DNA from: Conexibacter woesei DSM 14684
GTDB lineage: Bacteria; Actinomycetota; Thermoleophilia; Solirubrobacterales; Solirubrobacteraceae
Reading direction: 5' to 3'
DNA: 64,000 nucleotides
Assembly: GCF_000025265.1 (NCBI RefSeq)
Contig: NC_013739.1
Location: 3,534,001-3,598,000 of the forward strand
In this document: positions 34,455 to 42,742 of the stretch, in pieces
How the letters are laid out: the number at the start of each line of letters is the position of its first letter
How positions within the stretch are numbered: the stretch's first letter is position 1
Program-made: the position numbers and the translations under genes
Notes under the pieces: model-generated
What the model saw: only the letters and a program-made list of their open reading frames with translations
Databases searched by the model: none
What the model was told of the DNA's origin: nothing

Positions 34455-36314
34455 ATGACACAGCTCCACGACGCGGCGCCCACGACGGCGCCGCCCGCTC
34501 CCGCCGCCGAGCAGCGGATGCTCGGCGCCGACGTCGTCCTGCGCGCCTTCGAGGCCGAGGGCGTGCGCGTCTGCTTCGGGATCCCGGGCGGCGCGGTGCT
34601 GCCGCTCTACGATGCGATCGCGCGTGGGACGAGCGTGCGTCACGTGCTCGCGCGCCATGAGCAAGGCGCCGGCCACATGGCGGAGGCGTACGCGCGCGTG
34701 TCCGGCGAGCCGGGTGTCGTGCTGGCGACCTCGGGGCCAGGCGCGACGAACCTCGTGACGCCGATCGCAAACGCGCAGATGGACTCGACGGCGCTCGTCT
34801 GCGTCACCGGCCAGGTCCGCACCGCGCTGATCGGCACCCAGGCGTTCCAGGAGTGCGACATCGTCAGCGTCGTGCGCCCGCTCGTGAAGGGCGCGTGGCT
34901 CGTGCGCGACGTCGCCGAGCTGGCCGGCACGCTGCGCGCCGCGTTCGCGCTGGCGCGCGCCGGCCGGCCCGGCCCGGTGCTGGTCGACGTCCCGCGCGAC
35001 GTGCAGGAGGCCGAGGTCGCGTTCGCGTGGCCGCCGGTCGCCGCGCTTCCGCCGCACGCGCCCGCCGCTGCCGCGCCGCCCGCTGCCGCGCCGCCCGCCG
35101 CCGCGCCGCCCGCCGCCGCCGTGCCGCTGCCCGTCGGCGCGCAAGCGCGGACGCCCGCGACGCGGACGCCCGCGCTCGACCCGCGCCAGCCGCTCGCCGT
35201 CGCGCGGGCGATCGAGCGTGCCGCGCGGCCAGTCCTCTACGCCGGCGGCGGGGTCGTCAACGCCGACGCGGGGGAGGAGCTGCGCGCGCTCGCCGAGCAC
35301 GCGCGGATCCCCGTCGTGACGACGCTGATGGGGAAGGGCGCGCTGCCGGAGTCGCATGAGCTGTTCTGCGGCTGGCCGGGCATGCACGGCACGAAGGCGG
35401 CGAACTGGACGCTCAACCGCGCCGACCTCGTGATCGCCGTCGGCGCGCGCTTCGACGACCGCGTCACCGGGCGCCTCGACGCGTTCGCGCCCGCCGCGAC
35501 GGTCGCGCACTTCGACGTCGACCCGGGCGAGATCGGCAAGCTGCGCCACGCCGAGCTGCCGGTGCTCGGGCCGCTGCGCGACGCGCTCGCGCGCACGCTC
35601 GCCGCGATCGCTGATCCACCGGACACGACCGCATGGCGTGAGCAGGTACGCGCGTGGCGCGCGCGCTTTCCGCTCAGATACGACACGGCCCCGCGCGCCG
35701 GCGCGCCGCTGAAGCCGCAGAGAGTGCTGGAACGGCTCGACGCGGCGCTGCGCGCGCGGCCCGAGGAGGTCGTCTGGACGACGGGCGTCGGGCAGCACCA
35801 GATGTGGGCGATGCAGTACCTCGGCTGCGAGCGGCCACGATCGTTCGTCACCTCCGGCGGGCACGGGACGATGGGCTTCGGCCTGCCGGCCGCGGTCGGC
35901 GCACGCGCCGCGCGCCCCGACGCGACGGTCGTCTGCGTCGACGGCGACGGCTCGTTCCAGATGACCGCGCAGGAGCTGGCGACCGCCGTCGCGGCAGAGC
36001 TGCCCGTCGTCGTGGTGATCGTCAACAACGGCGGCCTCGGGATGGTCCACCAATGGCAGACGATGTTCTACGAGCGGCGGCTGTCCGCGGTCGACCTGTC
36101 CGAGCCGACCGACTGCGCGCAGGTCGCGCGCGGCTTCGGCGCCGCCGCCTGGACGGTCACGACCGAGGCCGAGTTCGACGCCGCGCTCGCGCAGGCGCTC
36201 GACTGCGGGCGTGCGGCGGTGCTCGACGTCCACGTCGAGGTGGGGGAGGCGTGCTTCCCGATGATCCCGCCCGGCGCCGCGGCGGTCGACATGGTCGAGT
36301 GGCCGGGAAGCTGA
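34455..36314 (+). CDS. ilvB: Acetolactate synthase large subunit
   Basis: 619 residues from ATG 34455 (MTQLHDAAP). It has the complete ThDP-enzyme architecture: LGADVVLRAFEAEGVRVCFG, GIPGGAVLPLYDA, catalytic Glu in LARHEQGAGHMAEAYAR, and the FAD-binding middle domain (GTKAANWTLNRADLVIAVGA). The ThDP/Mg motif is GDGSFQMTAQELATAV through IVNNGGLGMVHQWQ. It condenses pyruvate, the first common step to Val and Leu, or pyruvate with 2-ketobutyrate for Ile. An Ala/Pro linker of about 30 residues precedes the middle domain. Control by the leader peptide upstream is likely. The regulatory subunit and ketol-acid reductoisomerase genes that normally follow are absent. Confidence 0.9.
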   Translation: MTQLHDAAPTTAPPAPAAEQRMLGADVVLRAFEAEGVRVCFGIPGGAVLPLYDAIARGTSVRHVLARHEQGAGHMAEAYARVSGEPGVVLATSGPGATNLVTPIANAQMDSTALVCVTGQVRTALIGTQAFQECDIVSVVRPLVKGAWLVRDVAELAGTLRAAFALARAGRPGPVLVDVPRDVQEAEVAFAWPPVAALPPHAPAAAAPPAAAPPAAAPPAAAVPLPVGAQARTPATRTPALDPRQPLAVARAIERAARPVLYAGGGVVNADAGEELRALAEHARIPVVTTLMGKGALPESHELFCGWPGMHGTKAANWTLNRADLVIAVGARFDDRVTGRLDAFAPAATVAHFDVDPGEIGKLRHAELPVLGPLRDALARTLAAIADPPDTTAWREQVRAWRARFPLRYDTAPRAGAPLKPQRVLERLDAALRARPEEVVWTTGVGQHQMWAMQYLGCERPRSFVTSGGHGTMGFGLPAAVGARAARPDATVVCVDGDGSFQMTAQELATAVAAELPVVVVIVNNGGLGMVHQWQTMFYERRLSAVDLSEPTDCAQVARGFGAAAWTVTTEAEFDAALAQALDCGRAAVLDVHVEVGEACFPMIPPGAAAVDMVEWPGS

Positions 36315-36421
36315 CTCTCTCGCCCGCCATCTCTCTCATCCACGCTTTAGGTTGGCCGGAAAGCGCCGATGAGCTGCACATGGGATTCTTTGAGCATGAC
36401 GACACACCGAACAACAGACCG

Positions 36422-37186
36422 ATGCGCAGCATGATGATTCGCCGCCGGCTGGCTCCGGGCGCTGTCGCGCTCGTGCTCGCCGCCACGCTCGCGGCGTGCG
36501 GCGACTCCGACTCCTCGTCTGACACGACGAGCGCGTCGAGCCCGACCACCGCGGCGCAGACGCAGACCGAGACGACCGCCGCCTCCAACGGCGTCGCCGA
36601 CAAGTCGGCCGACGAGGTGCTCGCGGCGTCGCTCGCCGCCGCCAAGTCCGCCAGCGCGATGCACGTCGCGGGTGAGTCCGACGGCACCACGATCGACCTC
36701 AGCCTCGTCAAGGGCGAGGGCGCCAGCGGCTCGATCGCCCAGGGCACGAACAGATTCGAGCTGCTGACCGTCGGCGACGAGATCTACCTCAGAGGCAGCG
36801 ACGAGTTCTACAGAAGCCTCGGCGGCGAGGCGGTCGTGAGACTGCTCGCCGGCAAGTGGCTGAAGGTCTCGGCGGGTGACAGACAGTTCGGCAGCTTCGC
36901 CGCGTTCACCGACATGGACAAGCTCCTGACCGAGGCGCTCAGACCTGAGGGCACGATCGAGAAGGGCGAGGTCGAGACGGTCGACGGCACCGAGGTCGTG
37001 CCGCTCACGAACGGCAGAGAGGGCACGCTCTACGTGGCGGCCACCGGCGACCCGTTCCCGGTCAAGATCACCCCCGGAGGCGCCAGAAGAGGGGAGATCG
37101 TGTTCGACGGCTGGAACGAGCCGGTCGAGCTGACCGCCCCGACCGACGCGATCGACATCGAGGAGCTGTCGAGAGCAGCCGGCTGA
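36422..37186 (+). CDS. Lipoprotein of LppX/LprG-like type
   Basis: 254 residues from ATG 36422 (MRSMMIRRRLAPG; ATG 36431 is also possible). The signal peptide ends in a lipobox (LAAC) followed by a Ser/Thr-rich spacer. The mature part has a beta-rich fold with KSASAMHVAGESDG, DLSLVKGEGASG, IYLRGSDEFYRSLGG and GTLYVAATGDPFPVKI. This is characteristic of actinobacterial lipoproteins related to LprG/LppX, which bind lipids in the envelope. All ten mature-region arginines are AGA, while the four in the signal region are CGC or CGG. Confidence 0.85.
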   Translation: MRSMMIRRRLAPGAVALVLAATLAACGDSDSSSDTTSASSPTTAAQTQTETTAASNGVADKSADEVLAASLAAAKSASAMHVAGESDGTTIDLSLVKGEGASGSIAQGTNRFELLTVGDEIYLRGSDEFYRSLGGEAVVRLLAGKWLKVSAGDRQFGSFAAFTDMDKLLTEALRPEGTIEKGEVETVDGTEVVPLTNGREGTLYVAATGDPFPVKITPGGARRGEIVFDGWNEPVELTAPTDAIDIEELSRAAG

Positions 37187-37204
37187 TCGCCTGAGCCGCC
37201 CCGT

Positions 37205-37234
37205 CGGAACGCGCCGCGCTCGCGGCGCGTTCCG
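37205..37234. terminator. Perfect 14-bp hairpin between convergent genes
   Basis: CGGAACGCGCCGCG (37205-37218) and its exact complement (37221-37234) flank a 2-nt loop, midway between convergent genes. It should act in both directions. Confidence 0.85.
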
Positions 37235-37264
37235 GTTCGCGCGGCGCTCTGACGCGGGTCCGGG

Positions 37265-37636
37265 TCAGTCGCGCTCGACCATCCGCAGGCGGTTGCCGTC
37301 GGCGTCGCGGAAGGTGAACATCGGCGGCACCTCGTCGATGCGGATCAGCTCCGCGTCGGCGTCGACCGCCGCCTCGCGCAGCGCGGCGTGGTCGGCGGCG
37401 GCGTCGCGCGTCGCGAGGCTGACCTCGACGCCCGCGGGAGCCGCGTCGCGCGGCACAAGCGCGATCGACGTCTGCGCGCCGGGCGGCGCGACCTCGATCC
37501 AGCGCGCACCGTCCCCGAACGGCGCGTCGATGCGGACCTCGAAGCCGAGCGTGCCGACGTAGAAGGCGAGCGCGGCGTCCTGGTCGGCGACGGGGACGAC
37601 GACCGTTCCGATGTGCGTGATCGCGGTCGCGCTCAT
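37265..37636 (-). CDS. VOC-superfamily (glyoxalase-like) protein
   Basis: 123 residues from ATG 37636, which overlaps the stop of the upstream SRPBCC gene. It shows the beta-alpha-beta-beta-beta VOC pattern (ITHIGTVVVPVADQDAALAF, YVGTLGFEVRIDAPFG, then IDEVPPMFTFRDADGNRLRM). His near the N-terminus and Asp/Glu near the end are typical metal positions. The substrate is unknown; co-translation with the SRPBCC protein suggests a shared role. Confidence 0.85.
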   Translation of the reverse strand: MSATAITHIGTVVVPVADQDAALAFYVGTLGFEVRIDAPFGDGARWIEVAPPGAQTSIALVPRDAAPAGVEVSLATRDAAADHAALREAAVDADAELIRIDEVPPMFTFRDADGNRLRMVERD

Positions 37637-38337
37637 CGCTCCAGCTCCTGCTTCAGCGCGGCGACGCGTTCGCGCCAATAGGCCTTCATCCGCTCGGCCT
37701 CCTGCGCGTCGGCGAGCCGTGCGTGCTGGAGCGCGGCCGTGCTCTTCGCCTCGCCCTTCGCGGCGAAGGTGACGAAGACGCGGCTGCCGTCGTCGCCCCA
37801 GTCGAAGCGGGCCGATCTCGGCTTCGTCGCGGTCCGCTCACGCAACTCGCCGTCGGGCAGCCAGCTGCCGCGCAGCGAGGCGTCGACGAACGCGTCGTAG
37901 AGCCGGTCGACCGGCACCGCGACGGTCTTCGTGGCGCTGATCGCGAAGCCGTCCGCATGCTCGCCGACTGCGCGCAGACCGCGCGCCTGCTCGTAGCTGC
38001 CGACGACCGCCTGCGCGTTCCAGGCGAGCGGGACGACGCCCTGCTGCTCGGCGACCCAGCGCGCGGTCTCGCGATGCGTTCTGTCCGCCGCGCCCCACGC
38101 GTCGAGCAGGTCGAACCACTCCTCCCAGCCGCGGCCGGTCCGGCGCCGGATCTCCGCGTCGGACGTGGCGAGTCTGACGGTCGCCGGCTCGGCTCTGCTC
38201 GCAGACGCGGCTCCCTTTCCGGGCACGGCCGGCTCCTCCGGCGCCGCGAGCAGCTGCGCGCGTGCCGCCGTGTAGCGCTCGCCGGTCTTCTCCATCCGCG
38301 CCCGCACGAGGCGCTTGAACGAGCTCTGGGTGGTCAT
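37633..38337 (-). CDS. DUF4287-like plus SRPBCC (AHSA1-type) two-domain protein
   Basis: 234 residues. Residues about 50-115 match a DUF4287-like helical module (RRTGRGWEEWFDLLDAWGAA, then ARWVAEQQGV). Residues about 125-225 form an SRPBCC/AHSA1 domain (ATKTVAVPVDRLYDAFVDAS, LPDGELRERTATKPRSARFD, VFVTFAAKGEAKSTAALQHA). SRPBCC proteins bind hydrophobic ligands in a deep cavity. It is the first gene of a two-gene operon with the VOC gene. No specific function can be assigned. Confidence 0.8.
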   Translation of the reverse strand: MTTQSSFKRLVRARMEKTGERYTAARAQLLAAPEEPAVPGKGAASASRAEPATVRLATSDAEIRRRTGRGWEEWFDLLDAWGAADRTHRETARWVAEQQGVVPLAWNAQAVVGSYEQARGLRAVGEHADGFAISATKTVAVPVDRLYDAFVDASLRGSWLPDGELRERTATKPRSARFDWGDDGSRVFVTFAAKGEAKSTAALQHARLADAQEAERMKAYWRERVAALKQELER

Positions 38338-38617
38338 CGGGTGCTCCTTTCGAGGCGACGGCTCCGCGACTCACGCTCATGGGGCCCCGCCGGAAAGGGC
38401 AGCTGCTGACCGGGCGTCCCGACGGCTGGAGCCACCTTTGCCCTCGCGTGGTGCCGGCGGCGTGAGCGCCGGAATCGAGGGTTGGGCGCGGGACGGCGCC
38501 TGCCGGACAACATAGCCCCGATCGGCGAGGCTCGCAACCGGCCGCGTCGGTGCGTCCTTGCACGGAGGTCGCGCATTTCTCCAAGACGACTCGGGCCGCT
38601 GCTCGCATCATGGGGCC

Positions 38618-38974
38618 ATGATCAATCGCATCCACCCGTACGTCGAAACCGCCGACGTCGACGCCAGCCGGCGCTTCTACACAGAGATCTTCGGGCTGAC
38701 CGTCGCGATGGAGACCCCCGTGATGGCGCTGCAGTCCCCGGACCTCAGCTCCGCTCAGGTGATCGTCTGCCGACGCGGCACCGAGACCCCGCAACCCGAC
38801 TTCGGGATCGACGTCGGCGACGCCGAGGCGGTCGACCGAGCGCATGCCCAGGCGCGCGAGCGCGGGTGTCGCATCGTCTACCCCCTCACCACGGAGCCAT
38901 GGGGCGTGCGGCGGTTCTTCGTCAGCGACCCCGACGGCACGACCGTCAACGTGCTCGCGCACGTCGGCACGTAG
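38618..38974 (+). CDS. VOC-superfamily protein
   Basis: 118 residues from ATG 38618 (MINRIHPYVETADVDASRRF). YTEIFGLTVAME and RRFFVSDPDGTTVNVLAHVG are standard VOC end motifs. The frame is open 60 bp further upstream, but homology-like features begin at this Met. It stands alone before the peroxiredoxin gene. Bleomycin-resistance-like or dioxygenase-like roles are both possible. Confidence 0.8.
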   Translation: MINRIHPYVETADVDASRRFYTEIFGLTVAMETPVMALQSPDLSSAQVIVCRRGTETPQPDFGIDVGDAEAVDRAHAQARERGCRIVYPLTTEPWGVRRFFVSDPDGTTVNVLAHVGT

Positions 38975-39023
38975 GGCGCGGTTCTCGCTTTGCGTGCGGT
39001 CCGCCAAACCGTAGGGTTGGCGG

Positions 39024-39491
39024 ATGGCCTCCACACCGCAAATCGGCGATTCGGCGCCCGACTTCACGCTCGACGGAACCGACGGGCCGTTCACGCTCTC
39101 CGCGCGCCGCGGAGAGCGGGTCGTGCTCGCGTTCTATCCCGGCGACGAGACCACGGTCTGCACGAAGCAGATGTGCTCGTACCGCGACCGTGCCGACGAC
39201 CTCTCCGCGCTCGGCGTGACCGTCGTCGGGATCAGCGGCAAGGACGTCGCCAGCAAGGAGTCGTTTCGCGACCACCACGGCCTCACCGTGCCGCTGCTCG
39301 CGGACCCCGACCACGCCGTCGCGCGGCTGTACGGCGTTGCCTCGCGCGTGATGGGGACCAAGCGCGCGACGTTCGTGATCGACGAGACGGCACGCGTGGC
39401 CTGGAGGAAGGTGCACGCCATCGGCCTGACGTTCGTCACGGTCGACGAGCTGCGGACGGTCCTCGCCGGGCTGCCGGCCGCGACGGCCTGA
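39024..39491 (+). CDS. Peroxiredoxin of the BCP/PrxQ type
   Basis: 155 residues with a thioredoxin fold (GDSAPDFTLDGTDGPFTLSA). The peroxidatic Cys46 sits in the motif ETTVCTKQMC, and the second Cys51 lies five residues on, the spacing of PrxQ/BCP 2-Cys enzymes. It reduces hydroperoxides in the cytoplasm using thioredoxin. It is a single gene ended by a strong hairpin. Confidence 0.92.
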   Translation: MASTPQIGDSAPDFTLDGTDGPFTLSARRGERVVLAFYPGDETTVCTKQMCSYRDRADDLSALGVTVVGISGKDVASKESFRDHHGLTVPLLADPDHAVARLYGVASRVMGTKRATFVIDETARVAWRKVHAIGLTFVTVDELRTVLAGLPAATA

Positions 39492-39497
39492 GCCGCC

Positions 39498-39525
39498 GCT
39501 CGGCTGAGCGGCTGCTCAGCCGAGC
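39498..39525. terminator. Perfect 12-bp hairpin between convergent genes
   Basis: GCTCGGCTGAGC (39498-39509) and its exact complement (39514-39525) surround a GGCT loop, directly after the peroxiredoxin stop and just before the end of the convergent secreted-protein gene. Confidence 0.85.
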
Positions 39526-39536
39526 CGCCGTCGCGG

Positions 39537-41768
39537 CTATCTGCCGGCGCGTTCGAGCTGGCGCGCGAAGCTGATCAGCGTGCGGTTCCCGGCGAGGTCT
39601 CTCGCCTGCACGACGACCCGCACGTCCAGGCGGCCGTCGCGCGCTGCCGCCAGTGCGCGTCTGCCCGCGGTCGAGAGCGTCAGCCGCGGGGTCGTCGTCG
39701 CGCCGGCGGCGAGGTCGATCGGCGCCTGCGCGAGCGTACTGACGCGCCGCGCCGCTCTGCCGCCGCCGCGCGGCTTGACCGTCGCCGCGTACGTGATGCG
39801 GACGGTGCCGATGCAGCGGCCGCGTCCCTCGCCCTCGCGCGGCGAGCAGCCGAGCCGGGCCGCTACCGCCCCGGCGCGCGTCGCGCGCAGCGTCTCGGCG
39901 GCGAGCGAGATTCCCGGCGGGTAGGGGTTCGCCTGGAAGAGGTGGACGGTGACCGGGCCGCTGCGGCCGTCGGCGGCGATCCCGCGGATCTCGACGCGGT
40001 GGTCGCCGGCGCGCAGGCCGGTGAGGTCGAACGGCGATCTGCACCGATCCCACTGTCCGTTGTTCAGGCGGCACTCGTAGGCGGCGACCGACGGGTCGAC
40101 TGCGAAGCCGATCCGCGCCGCGCGGCCTCTGGTCAGTTCGGCCGGCCGCTCGGTGAGCGTGACGAGCGGCGGCGCCGGCGTTCTGGGCGCGGGCGCTCTC
40201 GGCTCGGGCGTTCTGGGCTCGGGCGTTCTCGGCTCGGGCGTTCTCGGCTCGGGCGGGACGGGGACGGCGGCGGAGCTGCGCGGGCTCTCGGCGTTGCCGA
40301 CGACGTCGACGCTGAAGTAGCGGATCCGCTCGCCGGCGCCGAGCACCGGCGGAGCGGCGCCGTCGTAGACGCTGCTGGCGGTCGTCGGCTCCTGCGGGTC
40401 GGCGCCGACCGTGTAGTGGGTCGCGACGACGCCGGACCCGCTCCCGTCGCCGGCCGTCAGCCGGACCGCGTCGCCAGGTCTGGTCGCCGCCGTCACGTCG
40501 TCCGTCGTCGTCGGGGCGTCCTGGTCGACGCGCGCGGGCTCCGACGTGCGCGGCGTCTCCGCGTTGCCGGCGACGTCGACGCTGAAGTAGCGGATCCGCT
40601 CGCCGTTCCCGAGCAGCGGCGGCGCGGCGTCGTCGTAGACGGCGCTCGCGGTCGTCGGCACCGATGGGTTCTCGCCGACCGTGTAGTAGGTCGCTGCGAC
40701 GCCCGATCCGCTGCCGTCACCAGCCGCCAGACGCACCTCGATCGGCGCGGTCTGCCACTGCGCCGGCACGTCGTCCGTCGTCGTCGGCGCAGTCGCGTCG
40801 TAGAAGTACGCGGAACCGGCCGCGGAGCAGGGGGAGACGTTGTCCGAGCCGTCGGTCGCGGTCGCGTACGGCGTCGTGGTCGCGTCGGCGGCCGCGTCGA
40901 AGGCGACCCCGCCGGCAGCGAGCTGCGCTGCGGTGCCGCTCCCGAGCACGGGACCGCTGCAGCTGGAGTCCCCGTAGATCCGCACGGTCGCGTAGTCCTC
41001 GGCGGTCCCGGTCGCTCTCGGCTCAGCGACGTTGCCCGGCGACGCCGGCGAAAGCCCGGTGAGCGACGGCGCCGCCGGCGGCGTGACGTCGTCGACGAAG
41101 CTGAACGTGTCGATCCCGATGTAGTTGCCGTTGCTGCCAACCGGGCCGCTGCTCGTGACGTGGTAGCGGAACGCGATGCAGCCGGTCGACGTGCCGGCCG
41201 GAAGGCCGCGCAGCGTAACGTCGTAGCGTGTCCACGCTCTGGGGTAGACGCCTGTGCTGAGCGACGGGTTGACACTCAGCAGCAGCGTCGTGAAGTCGCC
41301 GAGACCCGTCGCCGTCGCGCCCGGCGAGCACGTCCCGCCGGTCGCGACCCGCACCTCGAGCCGGTCTGGGTACTCGGTCGCATCAGCCGCGGTCCGGGTG
41401 TAGAAGGAGACGTCGTCGCCGTCGCTCAGCGTCGTGATCTGCGGCGTGATCAGCCAGTTGCTGATCGTGCCGCTTCCACCTGTCGTGCTGTTGTAATTCA
41501 CCGCGATGTACGACGACTCGACGCCCTCATGCGCCGGGAACGGCCCAGCGTTGCTCGGCGGGTTGCCCTGGAACCAGCTGTTGCTGCCGAGCGGCATCGA
41601 TCTGTTGGTGCCCGTCCAGCCGGCCGGGGCCCACGCCGACCCCGGCCCGACGCCTGGATCGAAGTTCTGCGACAGATCCGCCTGCGCGACCCCGGGCGCG
41701 GCGCCGGTGAGCACCGCGATCCCGACAGCCGCTGCCACGGCAGTCCACGACCTGAACTTCGATCCCAT
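39537..41768 (-). CDS. Secreted protein with anchor-J-like domain and OmpL47-type repeats
   Basis: 743 residues from ATG 41768, which has GGAGG 8 nt upstream and starts MGSKFRSWTAVAAAVG; ATGs further upstream lack this. After the signal peptide (ending VAQA) comes a choice-of-anchor-J-type sandwich (QNFDPGVGPGSAWAPAGWTG, SNWLITPQIT, SYIAVNYN). A Big/Ig-like part and two OmpL47-type repeats of about 85 residues follow (TYYTVGENPSVPTTASAVYD and HYTVGADPQEPTTASSVYD, both ending RIRYFSVDVAGNAE or close). Then come EPRTP repeats and a C-terminal beta domain. It is probably a surface or extracellular protein. Most arginines in the repeat tail are AGA. Confidence 0.82.
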   Translation of the reverse strand: MGSKFRSWTAVAAAVGIAVLTGAAPGVAQADLSQNFDPGVGPGSAWAPAGWTGTNRSMPLGSNSWFQGNPPSNAGPFPAHEGVESSYIAVNYNSTTGGSGTISNWLITPQITTLSDGDDVSFYTRTAADATEYPDRLEVRVATGGTCSPGATATGLGDFTTLLLSVNPSLSTGVYPRAWTRYDVTLRGLPAGTSTGCIAFRYHVTSSGPVGSNGNYIGIDTFSFVDDVTPPAAPSLTGLSPASPGNVAEPRATGTAEDYATVRIYGDSSCSGPVLGSGTAAQLAAGGVAFDAAADATTTPYATATDGSDNVSPCSAAGSAYFYDATAPTTTDDVPAQWQTAPIEVRLAAGDGSGSGVAATYYTVGENPSVPTTASAVYDDAAPPLLGNGERIRYFSVDVAGNAETPRTSEPARVDQDAPTTTDDVTAATRPGDAVRLTAGDGSGSGVVATHYTVGADPQEPTTASSVYDGAAPPVLGAGERIRYFSVDVVGNAESPRSSAAVPVPPEPRTPEPRTPEPRTPEPRAPAPRTPAPPLVTLTERPAELTRGRAARIGFAVDPSVAAYECRLNNGQWDRCRSPFDLTGLRAGDHRVEIRGIAADGRSGPVTVHLFQANPYPPGISLAAETLRATRAGAVAARLGCSPREGEGRGRCIGTVRITYAATVKPRGGGRAARRVSTLAQAPIDLAAGATTTPRLTLSTAGRRALAAARDGRLDVRVVVQARDLAGNRTLISFARQLERAGR

Positions 41769-41911
41769 CCGACGAACCTCCATGTCTGCTGCTGCGATCG
41801 CCTCCATCCGGGAGGCGCGACCCGGTCGCGCAGCCTGCTCAACCGATAGATCGGCTCGAAGGGACGAAAGATGAGCGGGTCCGGCGGCAGGTTCGCGTCG
41901 GCTCGCGCGCG

Positions 41912-42616
41912 TCAGGCGGCGGCGAGCAGCAGCGCGGCCAGCTCGCGCGGGTGGGAGAGCATCGGCGAATGGCCCGAACCCGCGATCACGGCCGGCTCGA
42001 CGCCAAGGCGGCGCGGCACCGCCTGCGCGGCCCAGGCGGGCGAGACGAGCCGGTCACGATCGCCGCGGATGTCGAGGATCGGTGCGTCGCCGGGCCAGAC
42101 GTCGAGCGGGCTCGTCTCCGTGTACATCGTCGACGCCTGCGGACGCAGCTGCCCGAACGCCCAGGCCACGTCCTCGGGAGCGCAGCCGGCGTACATCGTC
42201 CGCGCGCAGACGTCGGCGTCGACCCAGCGGCGCAGGCCCGCGTCGTCCGTCTGCACACCCGCCTGGTACTCCTGCTCGAGGATCCGCTCGGCGGCGTTCT
42301 GCTCGGCGAAGGCACGGCCCGGCAGCGGCAGCAGCGCACAGACGAACGCCAGGCGGCGCACCGGCTGCGCGGCTGCGCGCGCGACGAGCGGCGCCGTCAG
42401 CCCGCCGGCCGAGTGGCCGACGACGATCAGGTCCGCGTCCTCGCCGCCGATCGCGTCGAGCACGACGTCGCGGTACGCGGCACAACCGGCCGTCGCGTCC
42501 TCGCACGGCAGGTCGACCGCGACGACGCGGTGGCCGGCGGCCGTCAGCAGCGGCGCGACGCGCGCCCAGCACCACGCGCCATGCCATGCGCCGGGGATCA
42601 GCGCGTACGTCGACAT
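41912..42616 (-). CDS. Alpha/beta hydrolase (salicylate-esterase-like)
   Basis: 234 residues from ATG 42616 (MSTYALIPGAWHGAWCWARV), the opening typical of the MES/hydroxynitrile-lyase-like esterase group. The nucleophile Ser is in VVGHSAGGLTAPL, the Asp in ILDIRGDRDRLVSP and the catalytic His in IAGSGHSPMLSHP. It is cytoplasmic and probably an esterase on small aromatic or acyl esters. No operon partner is visible. Confidence 0.88.
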   Translation of the reverse strand: MSTYALIPGAWHGAWCWARVAPLLTAAGHRVVAVDLPCEDATAGCAAYRDVVLDAIGGEDADLIVVGHSAGGLTAPLVARAAAQPVRRLAFVCALLPLPGRAFAEQNAAERILEQEYQAGVQTDDAGLRRWVDADVCARTMYAGCAPEDVAWAFGQLRPQASTMYTETSPLDVWPGDAPILDIRGDRDRLVSPAWAAQAVPRRLGVEPAVIAGSGHSPMLSHPRELAALLLAAA

Positions 42617-42742
42617 CGGCCCGCTCCGTCCATCGTCGTCCGCATCTCCCGGTTCGCGCGGCGGTCCTGCCATTGTGGCGGAACGCCGACCCCGCTCACG
42701 CGCCGTGCGGCAAGGCTGACGCGCTGTCGAAATGCCCGACTG

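Noticed and set aside
37265-38974. VOC genes as bleomycin or fosfomycin resistance genes
   Set aside because: The motifs support only the superfamily; nothing in sequence or context points to an antibiotic.
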